Assembly: GCF_036226405.1 (NCBI RefSeq)
Contig: NZ_CP108464.1
Location: 1,736,001 to 1,800,000 of the forward strand
Direction: 5' to 3'
DNA: 64,000 nt
From: Streptomyces sp. NBC_01260
GTDB taxonomy: Bacteria > Actinomycetota > Actinomycetes > Streptomycetales > Streptomycetaceae
The notes below the pieces were generated by a model. It saw only the letters and a list, made by a program, of their open reading frames with translations, did no database searches and had not been told where the DNA came from. This document shows positions 1 through 8,980 of the stretch, one piece after another. Every line of letters starts with the position of its first letter. Position 1 is the first letter of the stretch. Made by a program: the position numbers and the translations under genes.

Positions 1-1
1 C

Positions 2-451
2 TTCGGCCTGCTGCACCTGAAGGGCAGGCCGTCCAGCCGGTGGCTGGTGGGAGTGTGTGCGATGGCCGTGAGTATGATCCCCCTCCAACTGGCCGGGAGC
101 CTGCCGTTCCTGGCCGTGGCGCTCTTTGTCGCGGGCCTCGCCATCGCACCGACGATGGTCACCACCATGGCTCTCGTCGAACAGCACGTACCGCGCACCA
201 GACTGACCGAGGGCATGACCTGGACCAGCACCGGGCTCGCCGTAGGTGTGGCGCTCGGCTCCTCGGCCGCCGGCTGGGTGGTCGACGCGTCCGGGGCGAA
301 GGCGGGGTACGCGGTGCCCGTCGTGGCGGGAGCGCTCGCGGCCGCGGTGGCGTTCCTGGGGTACCGCCGGCTCAGTGGGCCGGTTCCTACGGAAGGGCGC
401 GGGGAAGATGACCGACACCTACGCACGGACGACGACAAGCGCGTGGCGTAA
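2..451 (+). CDS. MFS transporter, C-terminal part (truncated by window edge)
   Basis: The frame is open from the first bases and ends at TAA 449-451. It encodes the last four or so hydrophobic segments of a multipass membrane protein: a leucine/alanine-rich helix, a helix followed by a TMWTSTGLAVG segment, and a final helix before a charged tail. The small-residue helices and cytoplasmic tail fit the end of a major facilitator superfamily (drug/sugar efflux type) protein. The start lies outside the window, so substrate and family cannot be judged. The last 44 bases overlap the start of the downstream FAD oxidoreductase in another frame, so the two genes are probably translated together. Confidence 0.75.
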   Translation, partial: FGLLHLKGRPSSRWLVGVCAMAVSMIPLQLAGSLPFLAVALFVAGLAIAPTMVTTMALVEQHVPRTRLTEGMTWTSTGLAVGVALGSSAAGWVVDASGAKAGYAVPVVAGALAAAVAFLGYRRLSGPVPTEGRGEDDRHLRTDDDKRVA

Positions 452-1730
452 CTGGGCGGGGAACGTCACCGCCCGTCCGGTACGGACCGTGTCACCCGCC
501 TCCGTGGACGAGCTGGCCGAGGAGCTGCGCAGGGCGTCCGAGGACGGCCTGAAGGTGAAGCCGGTGGGCACCGGCCACTCCTTCACCGCGACCGCGGCCA
601 CCGACGGACTGCTGATACGCCCCGATCTGCTCACCGGCATCCGGGAGATCGACCGTGCGGCGATGACGGTGACCGTCGAGGCCGGCACCCCGCTGAAGCG
701 CCTCAACACCGCGCTGGCCCGCGAGGGCCTCTCGCTCACCAACATGGGCGACATCATGGATCAGACGGTCGCCGGGGCCACCTCCACCGGCACCCACGGC
801 ACCGGCCGCGACTCGGCGTCGATATCCGCGCAGATCCGCGCCCTGGAGCTGGTCACGGCGGACGGCACGGTGCTGACCTGCTCGGAGACCGAGAACGCGG
901 ACGTCTTCGCCGTCGCCCGGATCGGGCTCGGCGCCCTGGGCGTCATCACGGCGATCACCTTCGCCGTGGAGCCGGTCTTCCTGCTGACCGCCCGCGAGGA
1001 GCCGATGACCTTCGACAAGGTCACGGCCGACTTCGATCAGCTGGTGGCCGAGAACGAACACTTCGAGTTCTACTGGTTCCCGCACACCGGCAACTGCAAC
1101 ACCAAGCGCAACAACCGGAGCGCGGGCCCCGCCGCTCCGCCCGGCAAGGTCAGCGGCTGGATCGAGGATGAGCTCCTCTCCAACGGGATCTTCCAGGCGG
1201 CTTGCTCGCTCGGCCGGGCGGTACCCGCCACGATCCCCTCGATCGCCAAGCTCTCCAGCCGCGCCCTGTCGGCACGCACGTACACCGACATCCCGTACAA
1301 GGTCTTCACCAGCCCGCGCCGGGTGCGGTTCGTGGAGATGGAGTACGCCCTGCCCCGCGAGGCTGCCGTGGAGGCGCTGCGCGAGGTCAAGGCGATGGTC
1401 GAGCGTTCACCGCTGCGCATCAGCTTCCCGGTGGAGGTGCGCACCGCCCCCGCCGACGACATCGCGCTCTCCACGGCCTCGGGCCGGGAGAGCGCGTACA
1501 TCGCCGTCCATCTGTACCGGGGCACGCCGTACCAGGCGTACTTCACGGCGGTGGAGCGGATCATGACCGCCCACGACGGCCGCCCCCACTGGGGCAAGGT
1601 CAACACCCGTGACTCCGGGTACCTGGCCGGGGTGTACCCGCGGTTCGGCGAGTTCACCGCGGTCCGGGACCGGCTGGACCCGGACCGCCTCTTCGCCAAC
1701 GACTACCTGCGCCGGGTCCTGGGCGACTGA
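408..1730 (+). CDS. D-arabinono-1,4-lactone oxidase-type FAD oxidoreductase
   Basis: A 440-residue protein of the vanillyl-alcohol-oxidase/PCMH flavoprotein superfamily, which oxidises sugar 1,4-lactones (L-gulono, D-arabinono or xylitol-type substrates) with O2. The N-terminal half is the FAD-binding domain, with GTGHSFT near residue 50 and STGTHGTG near residue 128. The C-terminal half is the ALO domain, ending with the family motif HWGK (about residue 390) and RFGEF, followed by a DPDRLFANDYL tail. The ATG at 408 was chosen because homologues begin shortly before the W-x-NWAGN motif; longer readings are out-of-frame MFS sequence. It overlaps the MFS gene by 44 bases, suggesting an operon. 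Length is normal for the bacterial family. The exact substrate cannot be read from sequence. Confidence 0.9.
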   Translation: MTDTYARTTTSAWRNWAGNVTARPVRTVSPASVDELAEELRRASEDGLKVKPVGTGHSFTATAATDGLLIRPDLLTGIREIDRAAMTVTVEAGTPLKRLNTALAREGLSLTNMGDIMDQTVAGATSTGTHGTGRDSASISAQIRALELVTADGTVLTCSETENADVFAVARIGLGALGVITAITFAVEPVFLLTAREEPMTFDKVTADFDQLVAENEHFEFYWFPHTGNCNTKRNNRSAGPAAPPGKVSGWIEDELLSNGIFQAACSLGRAVPATIPSIAKLSSRALSARTYTDIPYKVFTSPRRVRFVEMEYALPREAAVEALREVKAMVERSPLRISFPVEVRTAPADDIALSTASGRESAYIAVHLYRGTPYQAYFTAVERIMTAHDGRPHWGKVNTRDSGYLAGVYPRFGEFTAVRDRLDPDRLFANDYLRRVLGD

Positions 1731-1743
1731 TGACCGCGTCCGC

Positions 1744-2835
1744 TCACTGACCGGCGTCCGTGCCGGTGGGTGCGTTCTCCTGCGCCGGCGCGCTGCCCGA
1801 CGGGGCGGGGGTGCTGCCGGTGCCGGTGCCGTCGCTGGGGGTGGGCGGCGGCGGGGCGACGGAGCCGTCGCCCGCGGAGTCCGACGGGGTGGGAGTGGGC
1901 GTCGGCGTCGGGTCGGCCGTGGAGCCGTCGCCCCGGCCCGGCTCCGGGCTCCGGCTCTGTCCGCCCGACCCCGGGTCGGTGCCGGGCGCCGTGCCGTTGT
2001 CCTGGCCCGGGGCCGGCCGGTCCTGGCCCGGGTCGGTGCTGTCCGACGGCGTGGGACCGGCCGGGGCCGAGCCGCTCTCGCCGCGTACGACGGAGCCCAC
2101 GGTCGTTCCCTGGCCGCCGCTCAGGTCGTTGCCCGAGACCAGTTCGAACGTGGTGATCCCGGCCATCGCGACGACGAACACCACTGCGGCCCCGAGCGCC
2201 GAGCGCTTCCAGCCGCGGATCCGGGTGCCGTGTGTGGTCGCCTGCGAGAACTCGTCGTCCCCGGCCCCGGGGGCCGTCGCGAGCGGCCGGGTCCCGTCGA
2301 GCGACTTGATCAGCTGCGTCCGCCCGGGGTCGTCGGTCGCCCTGCGCAGGACGGTGGTGGCGTCCACGGCGCGCAGGACCGTGGTGGCGTCCGCCTCCTC
2401 GGGCGCGGTCGCCGCGTCCACCCGGCGCAGGACCGTCGTGGCGTCCATCGCGCGCGGCACCGCGGCGGCGTCGGCGGACCCTTCGGCCTCCCGCAGGGCG
2501 ATCCGCGTCTCGGGGGTCCCCCACGTCCCGTCCGCGTCACCGGCATCACGCTTCTGGCGCGTGTGCACGGTCACCTCACGGTCCGGGTGCTTCACCTGGA
2601 CCGTGACCTCGCGGATCTGTTCACCCGTACGACGGAAGAAGTGCTGGAAGACCGAGCCACCGCAGGTGGCCACGATGCTCATCACCCCGGCGCCGAGAAT
2701 CGTTCCGTACACGCCCAGTTGTGAGGCCGCCACCGCCGCCGCGACCGCCGCGACGGCACTGCCCGCGACCTGGGGCAAGCTGAGATCGATCCGCCTTTCT
2801 CTGGGTTCTATGTCACTTTCCGGCTTCTGCACCAT
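1744..2835 (-). CDS. Membrane-anchored protein with Pro/Ser/Thr-rich exported tail
   Basis: A 363-residue protein of unknown function. After a charged N-terminus, residues about 18-55 form Ala/Val-rich hydrophobic helices. A cytoplasmic-looking linker of degenerate ATTVLR-type repeats (about residues 120-175) follows, then a second hydrophobic segment (ALGAAVVFVVAMAGITTFEL). The C-terminal ~120 residues are low-complexity Pro/Ser/Thr/Gly/Asp, typical of a disordered extracytoplasmic tail. Streptomyces carries many such proteins near signalling genes. ATG 2835 was preferred over an upstream TTG at 2874 because AAGGG stands six bases before it. The gene converges on the lactone oxidase with a 13-base gap. 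No catalytic motif was recognised. Confidence 0.7.
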   Translation of the reverse strand: MVQKPESDIEPRERRIDLSLPQVAGSAVAAVAAAVAASQLGVYGTILGAGVMSIVATCGGSVFQHFFRRTGEQIREVTVQVKHPDREVTVHTRQKRDAGDADGTWGTPETRIALREAEGSADAAAVPRAMDATTVLRRVDAATAPEEADATTVLRAVDATTVLRRATDDPGRTQLIKSLDGTRPLATAPGAGDDEFSQATTHGTRIRGWKRSALGAAVVFVVAMAGITTFELVSGNDLSGGQGTTVGSVVRGESGSAPAGPTPSDSTDPGQDRPAPGQDNGTAPGTDPGSGGQSRSPEPGRGDGSTADPTPTPTPTPSDSAGDGSVAPPPPTPSDGTGTGSTPAPSGSAPAQENAPTGTDAGQ

Positions 2836-3331
2836 TTCCAGCCCTTGATTGACATCGCTCCCACCATGCAACAAGAAGGGACATTTGAGCGAAGCCGATA
2901 GTTCCGTTTACGGTGATTCTGTGAAGCAGGACACGCGGGAGGGACATACCGCCCCGACCGGGTAACCCAACTCCCGTGCCTCACGAGAACTTCGGCGGCG
3001 CGGCGGTCCACCCACATGGCCCGAATGGAGTACTGTGGCGAGCCCTGGGGCCGGACTCCCGCGTGGAAGTCCGGAACCTTCGGGACGGGGCCGAAGGAGG
3101 CACTCGATCCGGCGGCGCCGCGGCATCGCACGGAGGCCGGCTGCACGGAGTGACCGACGGTCACTTTGTGTTGCGCAAGAGGTCACCGTGTCATACCGGC
3201 GATCAAGGGCTCACGCCCGACACGCCGGGCAACACGGCAATGTTGTGGCAGGCTGCACCCGGGCAGGCCACACTCGACTAGCGGAAGCAGCGACGCACGT
3301 GACGTCGGCAGGCACCACCCGGGAGGTCCCC
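2836..3331. other. Intergenic region between divergent genes, upstream of sepH
   Basis: About 496 bases lie between the divergent membrane-protein gene and sepH. The sepH frame stays open upstream to 3035, but that stretch reads as arginine-rich out-of-frame protein, and the conserved SepH start is at 3332 behind a GGGAGG ribosome site. The region must carry the promoters of both genes. I could not pick out a convincing -35/-10 pair, and there is no hairpin or RNA gene I can support. Confidence 0.5.
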
Positions 3332-4396
3332 ATGCCCGAACTGCGTGTCGTGGCCGTCTCCAACGACGGCACACGACTGGTGCTCAAGGCTGCGGACAGC
3401 ACGGAGTACACCCTTCCGATCGACGAGCGGCTGCGAGCCGCCGTGCGCAACGACCGCGCGCGGCTCGGCCAGATCGAGATCGAGGTGGAGAGCCACCTCC
3501 GCCCCCGCGACATCCAGGCCCGGATACGAGCCGGTGCCTCGGCGGAGGAAGTCGCTCAGTTCGCCGGGATTCCGGTGGACCGTGTCCGCCGCTTCGAGGG
3601 CCCCGTGCTCGCGGAGCGCGCCTTCATGGCCGAGCGGGCCCGGAAGACTCCTGTGCGCCGTCCCGGCGAGAACACCGGCCCCCAGCTCGGCGAGGCGGTG
3701 CAGGAGCGACTCCTGCTGCGCGGCGCCGACAGGGAAACCGTCCAGTGGGACTCCTGGCGCCGCGACGACGGCACCTGGGAGGTCCTCCTGGTGTACCGGG
3801 TCGCCGGTGAGCCGCACTCGGCGAGCTGGACGTACGACGCCCCGCGCCGGCTCGTCCAGGCGGTGGACGACGAGGCGCGCTCGCTGATCGGCGAGACCGA
3901 CGACGTTGCCGCGCCCGAACCCAGCTTCCCGTTCGTTCCGCGGATCGCCCGGCTGCCGCGCGACCGGCCGCTGGACCGCGCCCTGGACCGTCAGATGGAG
4001 CGCCCCGCCCCGCCTCCACCCCCGGAGCCGGAGGAGCGCATCGGCGGGGTCACGGCGAGCGAGCGCGATTCGCTCACCAGTCTCCTGGAGGCCGTACCCA
4101 GCTTCCGCGGCGACATGGTCGTGCCGGAGCGCCCCGCACCGCCCGAGCCCCCGGCGATCGAACCGGCCGTGCGGGAGCCGGAGGCGGAGGATCCGCCCGC
4201 TCCGGCCGCCTCCGCGGGCGCCGGCTCCGCCTACGCGGATGTGCTGATGCCTCGCGCGGTGGCCGGTCACCGCGACCGGCTGACCGGGACGACGGACCGC
4301 CAGGCCGAGGCGGACGGCGTCCGGCCGGGCCGCCGGGCCGCGGTGCCGAGCTGGGACGAGATCGTCTTCGGCACGCGCCGCAAGAAACAGGACTGA
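3332..4396 (+). CDS. sepH: Cell division protein SepH
   Basis: A 354-residue actinobacterial divisome protein that binds FtsZ and promotes its assembly during sporulation septation (established for Streptomyces venezuelae). The N-terminal ~165 residues are the DUF3071 domain: a conserved opening (MPELRVVAVSNDGTRL), then a helix-turn-helix-like stretch near residues 60-95 (IQARIRAGASAEEVAQFAG followed by VDRVRRFEGPV). A W-rich strand block follows near residues 130-170. The C-terminal half is low complexity, rich in Pro, Glu and Arg, with a conserved end SWDEIVFGTRRKKQD, thought to serve FtsZ/membrane localisation. Start ATG 3332 has GGGAGG upstream. Followed directly by a strong terminator, so probably monocistronic. 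Confidence 0.93.
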   Translation: MPELRVVAVSNDGTRLVLKAADSTEYTLPIDERLRAAVRNDRARLGQIEIEVESHLRPRDIQARIRAGASAEEVAQFAGIPVDRVRRFEGPVLAERAFMAERARKTPVRRPGENTGPQLGEAVQERLLLRGADRETVQWDSWRRDDGTWEVLLVYRVAGEPHSASWTYDAPRRLVQAVDDEARSLIGETDDVAAPEPSFPFVPRIARLPRDRPLDRALDRQMERPAPPPPPEPEERIGGVTASERDSLTSLLEAVPSFRGDMVVPERPAPPEPPAIEPAVREPEAEDPPAPAASAGAGSAYADVLMPRAVAGHRDRLTGTTDRQAEADGVRPGRRAAVPSWDEIVFGTRRKKQD

Positions 4397-4419
4397 ACCG
4401 GGTGATCGCAGCATGACGG

Positions 4420-4449
4420 GGGCCCGTACGCGCTTGCGTACGGGCCCTT
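4420..4449 (+). terminator. Intrinsic terminator between sepH and sseA
   Basis: A perfect 12-bp inverted repeat (4420-4431 with 4436-4447) encloses the tetraloop GCTT and is followed by TT. It starts 23 bases after the sepH stop and lies between two convergent genes, so it can serve both directions. Confidence 0.85.
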
Positions 4450-4499
4450 GTGCGCTGCCCGGGCGGAACCCGTCGCCCCGGTTCCGGCCCGCCGCCCGG

Positions 4500-5330
4500 T
4501 TACCGGGGTTCGGGACCCGTGGCGACCGGACGGGACTCGTCGGCCGACCATTCGGACCAGGAGCCCGCGTAGAGAGCGGCCCGGTAACCGGCGATCTCCA
4601 GCGCCAGCACCTCGTGGGCGCCGGAGACGCCCGAGCCGCAGTAGACGCCGATGTCCGCGGTGGCCCCGTCGGCGCCCAGCCCGGCGAAGCGGGCGGTCAG
4701 CGCCTGGACGGGAAGGAAGCGCCCGTCCGCGCCGACGTTCTCCCCCGTGGGGGCCGAGACCGCGCCGGGGATGTGCCCGCCCACCCGGTCGATCGGCTCC
4801 ACATCGCCGCGGTAGCGCTCGGCGGCCCGCGCGTCGAGCAGCAGGCCCGAACGCGCCAGGGCCGCCGCGCCGTCCGCGTCCAGCAGGGGCAGTACGCCCG
4901 GCTCGGGGACGAAGTCGCCTTCGGCCGGGGCCGGGGTCTCCTTCGACAGCTCGCCGCTCCAGCCGGCGAGACCGCCGTCCAGCACCCGGACGTCCCGGTG
5001 CCCCGTCCAGCGCAGCAGCCACCAGGCGCGGGCCGCCGCCCAGCCCAGCCCGCCGTCGTACACGATCACCGAGCTGTCCCGGCCGACCCCGGCGCGGCGC
5101 ATCACCGCGGCGAATTCCGCCGGGTCGGGAAGCGGATGACGGCCGCCGCCGCCCGCGGGCCCGGCGAGTTCCGCGTCCAGATCGACAAAGACCGCCCCGG
5201 GGATGTGCCCGGCTTCGTAGTCGGGCCGACCGTGCGGGCCGCCCAGTTGCCAACGTACGTCCAGGAGCACCGGCGGACGTGGACCCGCCGACTCGCTCAC
5301 ACATTCGGATGCGGAGATGATGGGCTTCAT
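4500..5330 (-). CDS. sseA: Sulfurtransferase (3-mercaptopyruvate/thiosulfate type, two rhodanese domains)
   Basis: A 276-residue two-domain rhodanese. It moves sulfane sulfur from mercaptopyruvate or thiosulfate to cyanide or thiols. The first domain (about 1-130) is inactive; it contains GHIPGAVFVDLD and the D-G-G-L-x-W-A-A-A-R signature. The second domain (about 145-270) repeats GGHIPGAV and holds the catalytic loop C231-GSGVSG. CGSG(V/T)-type loops are typical of mercaptopyruvate sulfurtransferases, whereas classical rhodaneses have CRxGxR. ATG 5330 was preferred to ATG 5339 because GAGG stands nine bases before the former. It is divergent from the VOC gene and converges on sepH. In Streptomyces this gene normally sits next to sepH. 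Confidence 0.9.
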   Translation of the reverse strand: MKPIISASECVSESAGPRPPVLLDVRWQLGGPHGRPDYEAGHIPGAVFVDLDAELAGPAGGGGRHPLPDPAEFAAVMRRAGVGRDSSVIVYDGGLGWAAARAWWLLRWTGHRDVRVLDGGLAGWSGELSKETPAPAEGDFVPEPGVLPLLDADGAAALARSGLLLDARAAERYRGDVEPIDRVGGHIPGAVSAPTGENVGADGRFLPVQALTARFAGLGADGATADIGVYCGSGVSGAHEVLALEIAGYRAALYAGSWSEWSADESRPVATGPEPR

Positions 5331-5562
5331 GGGAGCCATCCTCGCGCAGTTGCCTGCCCACCCGTAACAACGGCGAAATGGTCGTACTGGAACAAATGGG
5401 ACCACGTCCGTCGAGATCACGGAAAGTGCGGCGCGGCCGGGGCGCATCGAGCGCCGGGTGGTGCAAGCATCTGCACGGGGCGTACACACCCCGTACCGCA
5501 CGACGGCGCGCAGGCCCCGTTCCCCCGTACGGCCACCACGATGGTCCGAGGAGATAGTGACG

Positions 5563-6339
5563 ATGACCGAGGCTGCCGCTCGGCGTACACCCGGAACACC
5601 TTGCTGGGTGAGCTTGATCGTGCACGGTCTGGACACGACCCAGAACTTCTACGCCGAACTGTTCGGCTGGGAGTTCGGACCGGGCCCGGAGCAGCTGGGC
5701 CCGTACGTCCGGGCACTGATCGACGGGAAGGAGGTCGCGGGCATCGGACAGCTGCCTCCCGACCGGCACCTCCCGATCGCCTGGACGACCTATCTGGCCA
5801 CCGACGACGCCGATCTCACGGCGGAGACGATCCGTGCCTGCGGCGGCACGGTGGGCGTCGGACCGCTCGACGCGGACGAGGCGGGCCGGATGGCCATCGC
5901 CTCCGACCCGTGCGGGGCCGTCTTCGGGATCTGGCAGGCGGCCCGGCATGTGGGCACCGCGCTGGCGGGGTCACCCGGAACGCCGGTCTGGAACGAGCTG
6001 GTGACCCGGGAGACGGTGACGGTCGCCAAGTTCTACCAGGCGGTGTTCGGCTACGAGGCGGAGGCCGTGGTCTCGGCCGACTTCGACTACCAGACCCTGC
6101 ATCTGGACGGCCACCCGGTGGCGTCGCTGCACGGCGTGGGCCACGGCCTGCCACGGGACCGCGGCCCGCACTGGATGACGTACTTCGAGGTAGCCGACAC
6201 GGACGAGGCGGCGCAGCACGTGGTGGAGCTCGGCGGACACATCCTCCAGCCGCCCAGGGAGGGGTCCAGCGGCAGGGTGGCGACCGTCGCCGATCCGGAG
6301 GGCGCGGCCTTCACGATCGTCCGTTCGGCGAAGCGCTGA
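5563..6339 (+). CDS. VOC (glyoxalase/bleomycin-resistance) family protein, two domains
   Basis: A 258-residue protein made of two tandem vicinal-oxygen-chelate domains (about residues 10-125 and 138-257). Domain 1 begins CWVSLIVHGLDTTQNFYAELFGWEF and domain 2 has the parallel WNELVTRETVTVAKFYQAVFGYE. Each ends in the DPxGAxF strand typical of the fold (DPCGAVFGIWQ; DPEGAAFTIV). Such pairs are common in actinomycetes as hydroxylase-like or resistance proteins, but no metal-ligand set assigns a reaction. ATG 5563 follows GAGGAG by nine bases; an in-frame GTG at 5557 is too close to that site. A strong hairpin follows the stop. Confidence 0.85.
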   Translation: MTEAAARRTPGTPCWVSLIVHGLDTTQNFYAELFGWEFGPGPEQLGPYVRALIDGKEVAGIGQLPPDRHLPIAWTTYLATDDADLTAETIRACGGTVGVGPLDADEAGRMAIASDPCGAVFGIWQAARHVGTALAGSPGTPVWNELVTRETVTVAKFYQAVFGYEAEAVVSADFDYQTLHLDGHPVASLHGVGHGLPRDRGPHWMTYFEVADTDEAAQHVVELGGHILQPPREGSSGRVATVADPEGAAFTIVRSAKR

Positions 6340-6346
6340 GGCAGAC

Positions 6347-6373
6347 GGGGCCGCCGGGTTCTCCGGCGGCCCC
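6347..6373 (+). terminator. Intrinsic terminator after the VOC gene
   Basis: An 11-bp perfect GC-rich stem (6347-6357 with 6363-6373) with loop GTTCT begins seven bases after the VOC stop. No long T-run follows, as is common in Streptomyces. It separates the core gene from the hydrogenase locus. Confidence 0.75.
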
Positions 6374-6483
6374 GGTGTGCGCTTTCGAGTGAACTTCGGG
6401 CATGTACTGGCCCGGTGCGGTCCGGTGAGCGGGACTCCACGTTCACGCTCGGTCAGGCCGACCGCAGCCACCGGGAGATCGCC

Positions 6484-8169
6484 GTGCACATCCTGCTCCT
6501 CACGAGTGCCTTCAACAGCCTCACCCAGCGCGTTCAAGCCGAGCTCACGGACCACGGGCACACCGTGGCCGTGGAGCTGATGCACGAGGACAGCCCGCTC
6601 CGGGACGTCGTGCGCCGGGAGGACCCGGACCTTGTCGTGGCGCCGTTCCTCAAGACCGCGATTCCCCAGGATGTGTGGTCGGTTCACACGTGTCTCGTCG
6701 TCCATCCCGGGCCGGTCGGCGACCGTGGGCCCTCCTCACTCGACTGGGCCGTCCACGAGGGTGCGGACGAATGGGGTGTCACCGTCCTGCAGGCGAACGC
6801 GGAGATGGACGCGGGTGACGTATGGGCATCCGTGGCCTGCTCGCTGCCGCCGGTGGCGAAGAGCGATCTGTACCGCAACGAGATCTCGGACGCCGCTGTG
6901 GAGGCGGTGCTCCTGGCCGTCGGACGCTTCGCGTCCACGACGTACACCCCGGTCCCGCAGAACTCCGGGGCCGACGACGGCTGCCGCCCCTATTTCGGCC
7001 AGTCGCTGCGACGCATCGACTGGCAGTCGGACTCCACCGCAACGGTGGTCCGCAAGCTCAGGGCGGCGGACTCCCAGCCCGGGGTACTCGACGACCTGCT
7101 GGGCGGCGAGTGGTTCCTGCACGGCGGGCACCCCGAGTTCCGGCTGCGCGGACGTCCGGGGGAAGTGGTGGCCACCCGCGACGGCGCGATCTGCCGGGCG
7201 ACCACCGACGGTGCGGTGTGGATCCCCGAGCTGCGGCCCCGGCGGACGCCGGGCGGTCCGGCCACGTTCAAGCTTCCGGCCACCTCGGCGCTCGCCGGGC
7301 GGCTGTCCGCCGTACCCGCCCGGCCGGCTCCGCTGCACAGGACCGGGCACGAGGACATCTGGTCCGAGATCAGCTATCGGGAGGAGGCGCGGACCGGCTT
7401 CCTCTCGTTCTCGTTCCGCGGCGGCGCGATGAGCACGGACCAGTGCGAACGCCTGCTGAGCGCCTACCGGTTCGCCTGTTCCAGGCCCACCTCGGTACTG
7501 GTACTCGGCGGCGGCCGGGACTTCTTCTCCAACGGCATCCATCTCAACGTGATCGAGGCGTCGGCCGATCCCGGCGCCGAGTCCTGGGCCAACATCAACG
7601 CCATGGACGACCTGGTGGAAGCGGTTCTGACCACCACGGACCGGCTCGTCGTCTCCGCGATGGCCGGAAATGCCGCGGCGGGCGGGGTGATGCTGGCTCT
7701 CGCCGCCGACGAGGTGTGGTGCAGGGCCGGTGCGGTGCTCAATCCGCACTACCGTCTGATGGGGCTGTACGGATCGGAGTACTGGACGTACACGCTGCCG
7801 CGGCGGGTGGGTACGGCGGTGGCCGACCGGTTGACGCAGGAGGCGCGGCCGGTCAGTTCCGGGGCGGCTCTGCGACTCGGACTGGTCGACAGGGTGATCG
7901 AATGCGGCCCTCAGTCGTTCGCCTCCGAAGCCGGCGCGCTGGCCTCCCGCCTGGCAGCGCTGCCGGCGACGCAGTCCCGTGTCAACGCCAAGAAGGCGGA
8001 GGGGGACCATGTCGACCTGGCCCCCTACCGCGAGGACGAACTCGCACACATGCACCGCATCTTCGCGGATCCGCAGCATCCGTACCACGGGCTGCGCCGG
8101 GCCTTCGTGCGCAAGGAACGCCCCGCATCCGGCACCGCCCTTCACCACACCGCACACCCCCGGGGATGA
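6484..8169 (+). CDS. hoxX: Hydrogenase maturation protein HoxX (CO-ligand synthesis)
   Basis: A 561-residue fusion of a formyl-transferase-like N-terminal half (about 1-270) and an enoyl-CoA hydratase/isomerase-like C-terminal half (about 290-540). HoxX takes a formyl group from N10-formyl-tetrahydrofolate via formyl-CoA and releases CO for the Fe(CN)2CO centre under aerobic growth (known from Ralstonia and Aquifex). Visible marks are the family opening HILLLTSAFNSLTQRV, the HPGPVGDRGPSSLDWA segment, and LVLGGGRDFFSNGIHLN with AGNAAAGGVMLALAADEV in the crotonase half. Start GTG 6484 is preferred: it matches the family N-terminus and has GGGAG six bases upstream. It converges on hypB. Its presence implies an oxygen-tolerant hydrogenase. 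Confidence 0.92.
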   Translation: MHILLLTSAFNSLTQRVQAELTDHGHTVAVELMHEDSPLRDVVRREDPDLVVAPFLKTAIPQDVWSVHTCLVVHPGPVGDRGPSSLDWAVHEGADEWGVTVLQANAEMDAGDVWASVACSLPPVAKSDLYRNEISDAAVEAVLLAVGRFASTTYTPVPQNSGADDGCRPYFGQSLRRIDWQSDSTATVVRKLRAADSQPGVLDDLLGGEWFLHGGHPEFRLRGRPGEVVATRDGAICRATTDGAVWIPELRPRRTPGGPATFKLPATSALAGRLSAVPARPAPLHRTGHEDIWSEISYREEARTGFLSFSFRGGAMSTDQCERLLSAYRFACSRPTSVLVLGGGRDFFSNGIHLNVIEASADPGAESWANINAMDDLVEAVLTTTDRLVVSAMAGNAAAGGVMLALAADEVWCRAGAVLNPHYRLMGLYGSEYWTYTLPRRVGTAVADRLTQEARPVSSGAALRLGLVDRVIECGPQSFASEAGALASRLAALPATQSRVNAKKAEGDHVDLAPYREDELAHMHRIFADPQHPYHGLRRAFVRKERPASGTALHHTAHPRG

Positions 8170-8191
8170 CCGCGGCCACCCGGCGGAGCCG

Positions 8192-8977
8192 CTACCGCTG
8201 CGCCGCGAGCCAGTCGTACCAGTGGGCGAGTCCCTCGCCGGTGGTCGCGGAGACCGTCAACACGTGCACGTCCGGGTTCACCGAGCGCGCGTGCCGCGCG
8301 CACTGCTCGACGTCGAAGTCGACGTAGGGCAGCAGATCGGCCTTGTTGATCAGGATCAGGTCGGCGGCGGCGAACATGTACGGATACTTCAGCGGCTTGT
8401 CCGTGCCCTCGGTGACCGAGATGATCACGACCTTGGCGCGCTCGCCCAGATCGAACAGGGCGGGGCACACCAGGTTCCCGACGTTCTCCACCATGAGCAG
8501 CGAGTCCTGGGGCGGGGACAGCGCCGTGAGCGCGTCCCGCATCATCTCCGCGTCGAGGTGGCATCCCGCCCCGGTGTTCACCTGCACCACGGCGCAGCCG
8601 GTGCGGCCGATCCGGTCGGCGTCGAGCCTGGTCTCCTGATCGCCCTCGATGACGGCCATCGGCCGACGGCCGCCGAGATCGGTGATGGTGCGTTCGAACA
8701 GGGTGGTCTTGCCCGCGCCCGGTGAGCTCATCACGTTCACGGCCACGACGCCGCGATCCGTCATCCACGTCCGGTTGCGGTCCGCGAGGAGGTCGTTCTT
8801 GGCGAGCACCTTCTGCTCGATGGTGACGGTCTCGCCGTCGCCGTTCGGCCGAAGACCCCCGTGCGGATGCGGATGCGGGTGGGGATGCGGATGTCCGTGA
8901 CCGGGTTCATCATCCTCCCGCAGCATCGCGATCCTGGTCCCGCCGCTCTCCTCGGAACAACCGCAGGTGCCACACAT
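8192..8977 (-). CDS. hypB: Hydrogenase nickel incorporation GTPase HypB
   Basis: A 261-residue SIMIBI-class GTPase that delivers nickel to the hydrogenase large subunit together with HypA. The N-terminus carries the CGTCGC high-affinity metal motif (residues 2-7), then a histidine-rich stretch of alternating His-Pro near residues 27-39 that could store nickel or zinc. The P-loop GAGKTT is at about 87-92, DQETRLDADR and the metal-linked TGAGCHLDA follow, and NKAD gives guanine specificity. Length is usual for His-rich HypB. It starts three bases after the hypA stop, so the pair forms a small operon divergent from the structural genes. Confidence 0.96.
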   Translation of the reverse strand: MCGTCGCSEESGGTRIAMLREDDEPGHGHPHPHPHPHPHGGLRPNGDGETVTIEQKVLAKNDLLADRNRTWMTDRGVVAVNVMSSPGAGKTTLFERTITDLGGRRPMAVIEGDQETRLDADRIGRTGCAVVQVNTGAGCHLDAEMMRDALTALSPPQDSLLMVENVGNLVCPALFDLGERAKVVIISVTEGTDKPLKYPYMFAAADLILINKADLLPYVDFDVEQCARHARSVNPDVHVLTVSATTGEGLAHWYDWLAAQR

Positions 8978-8980
8978 GGT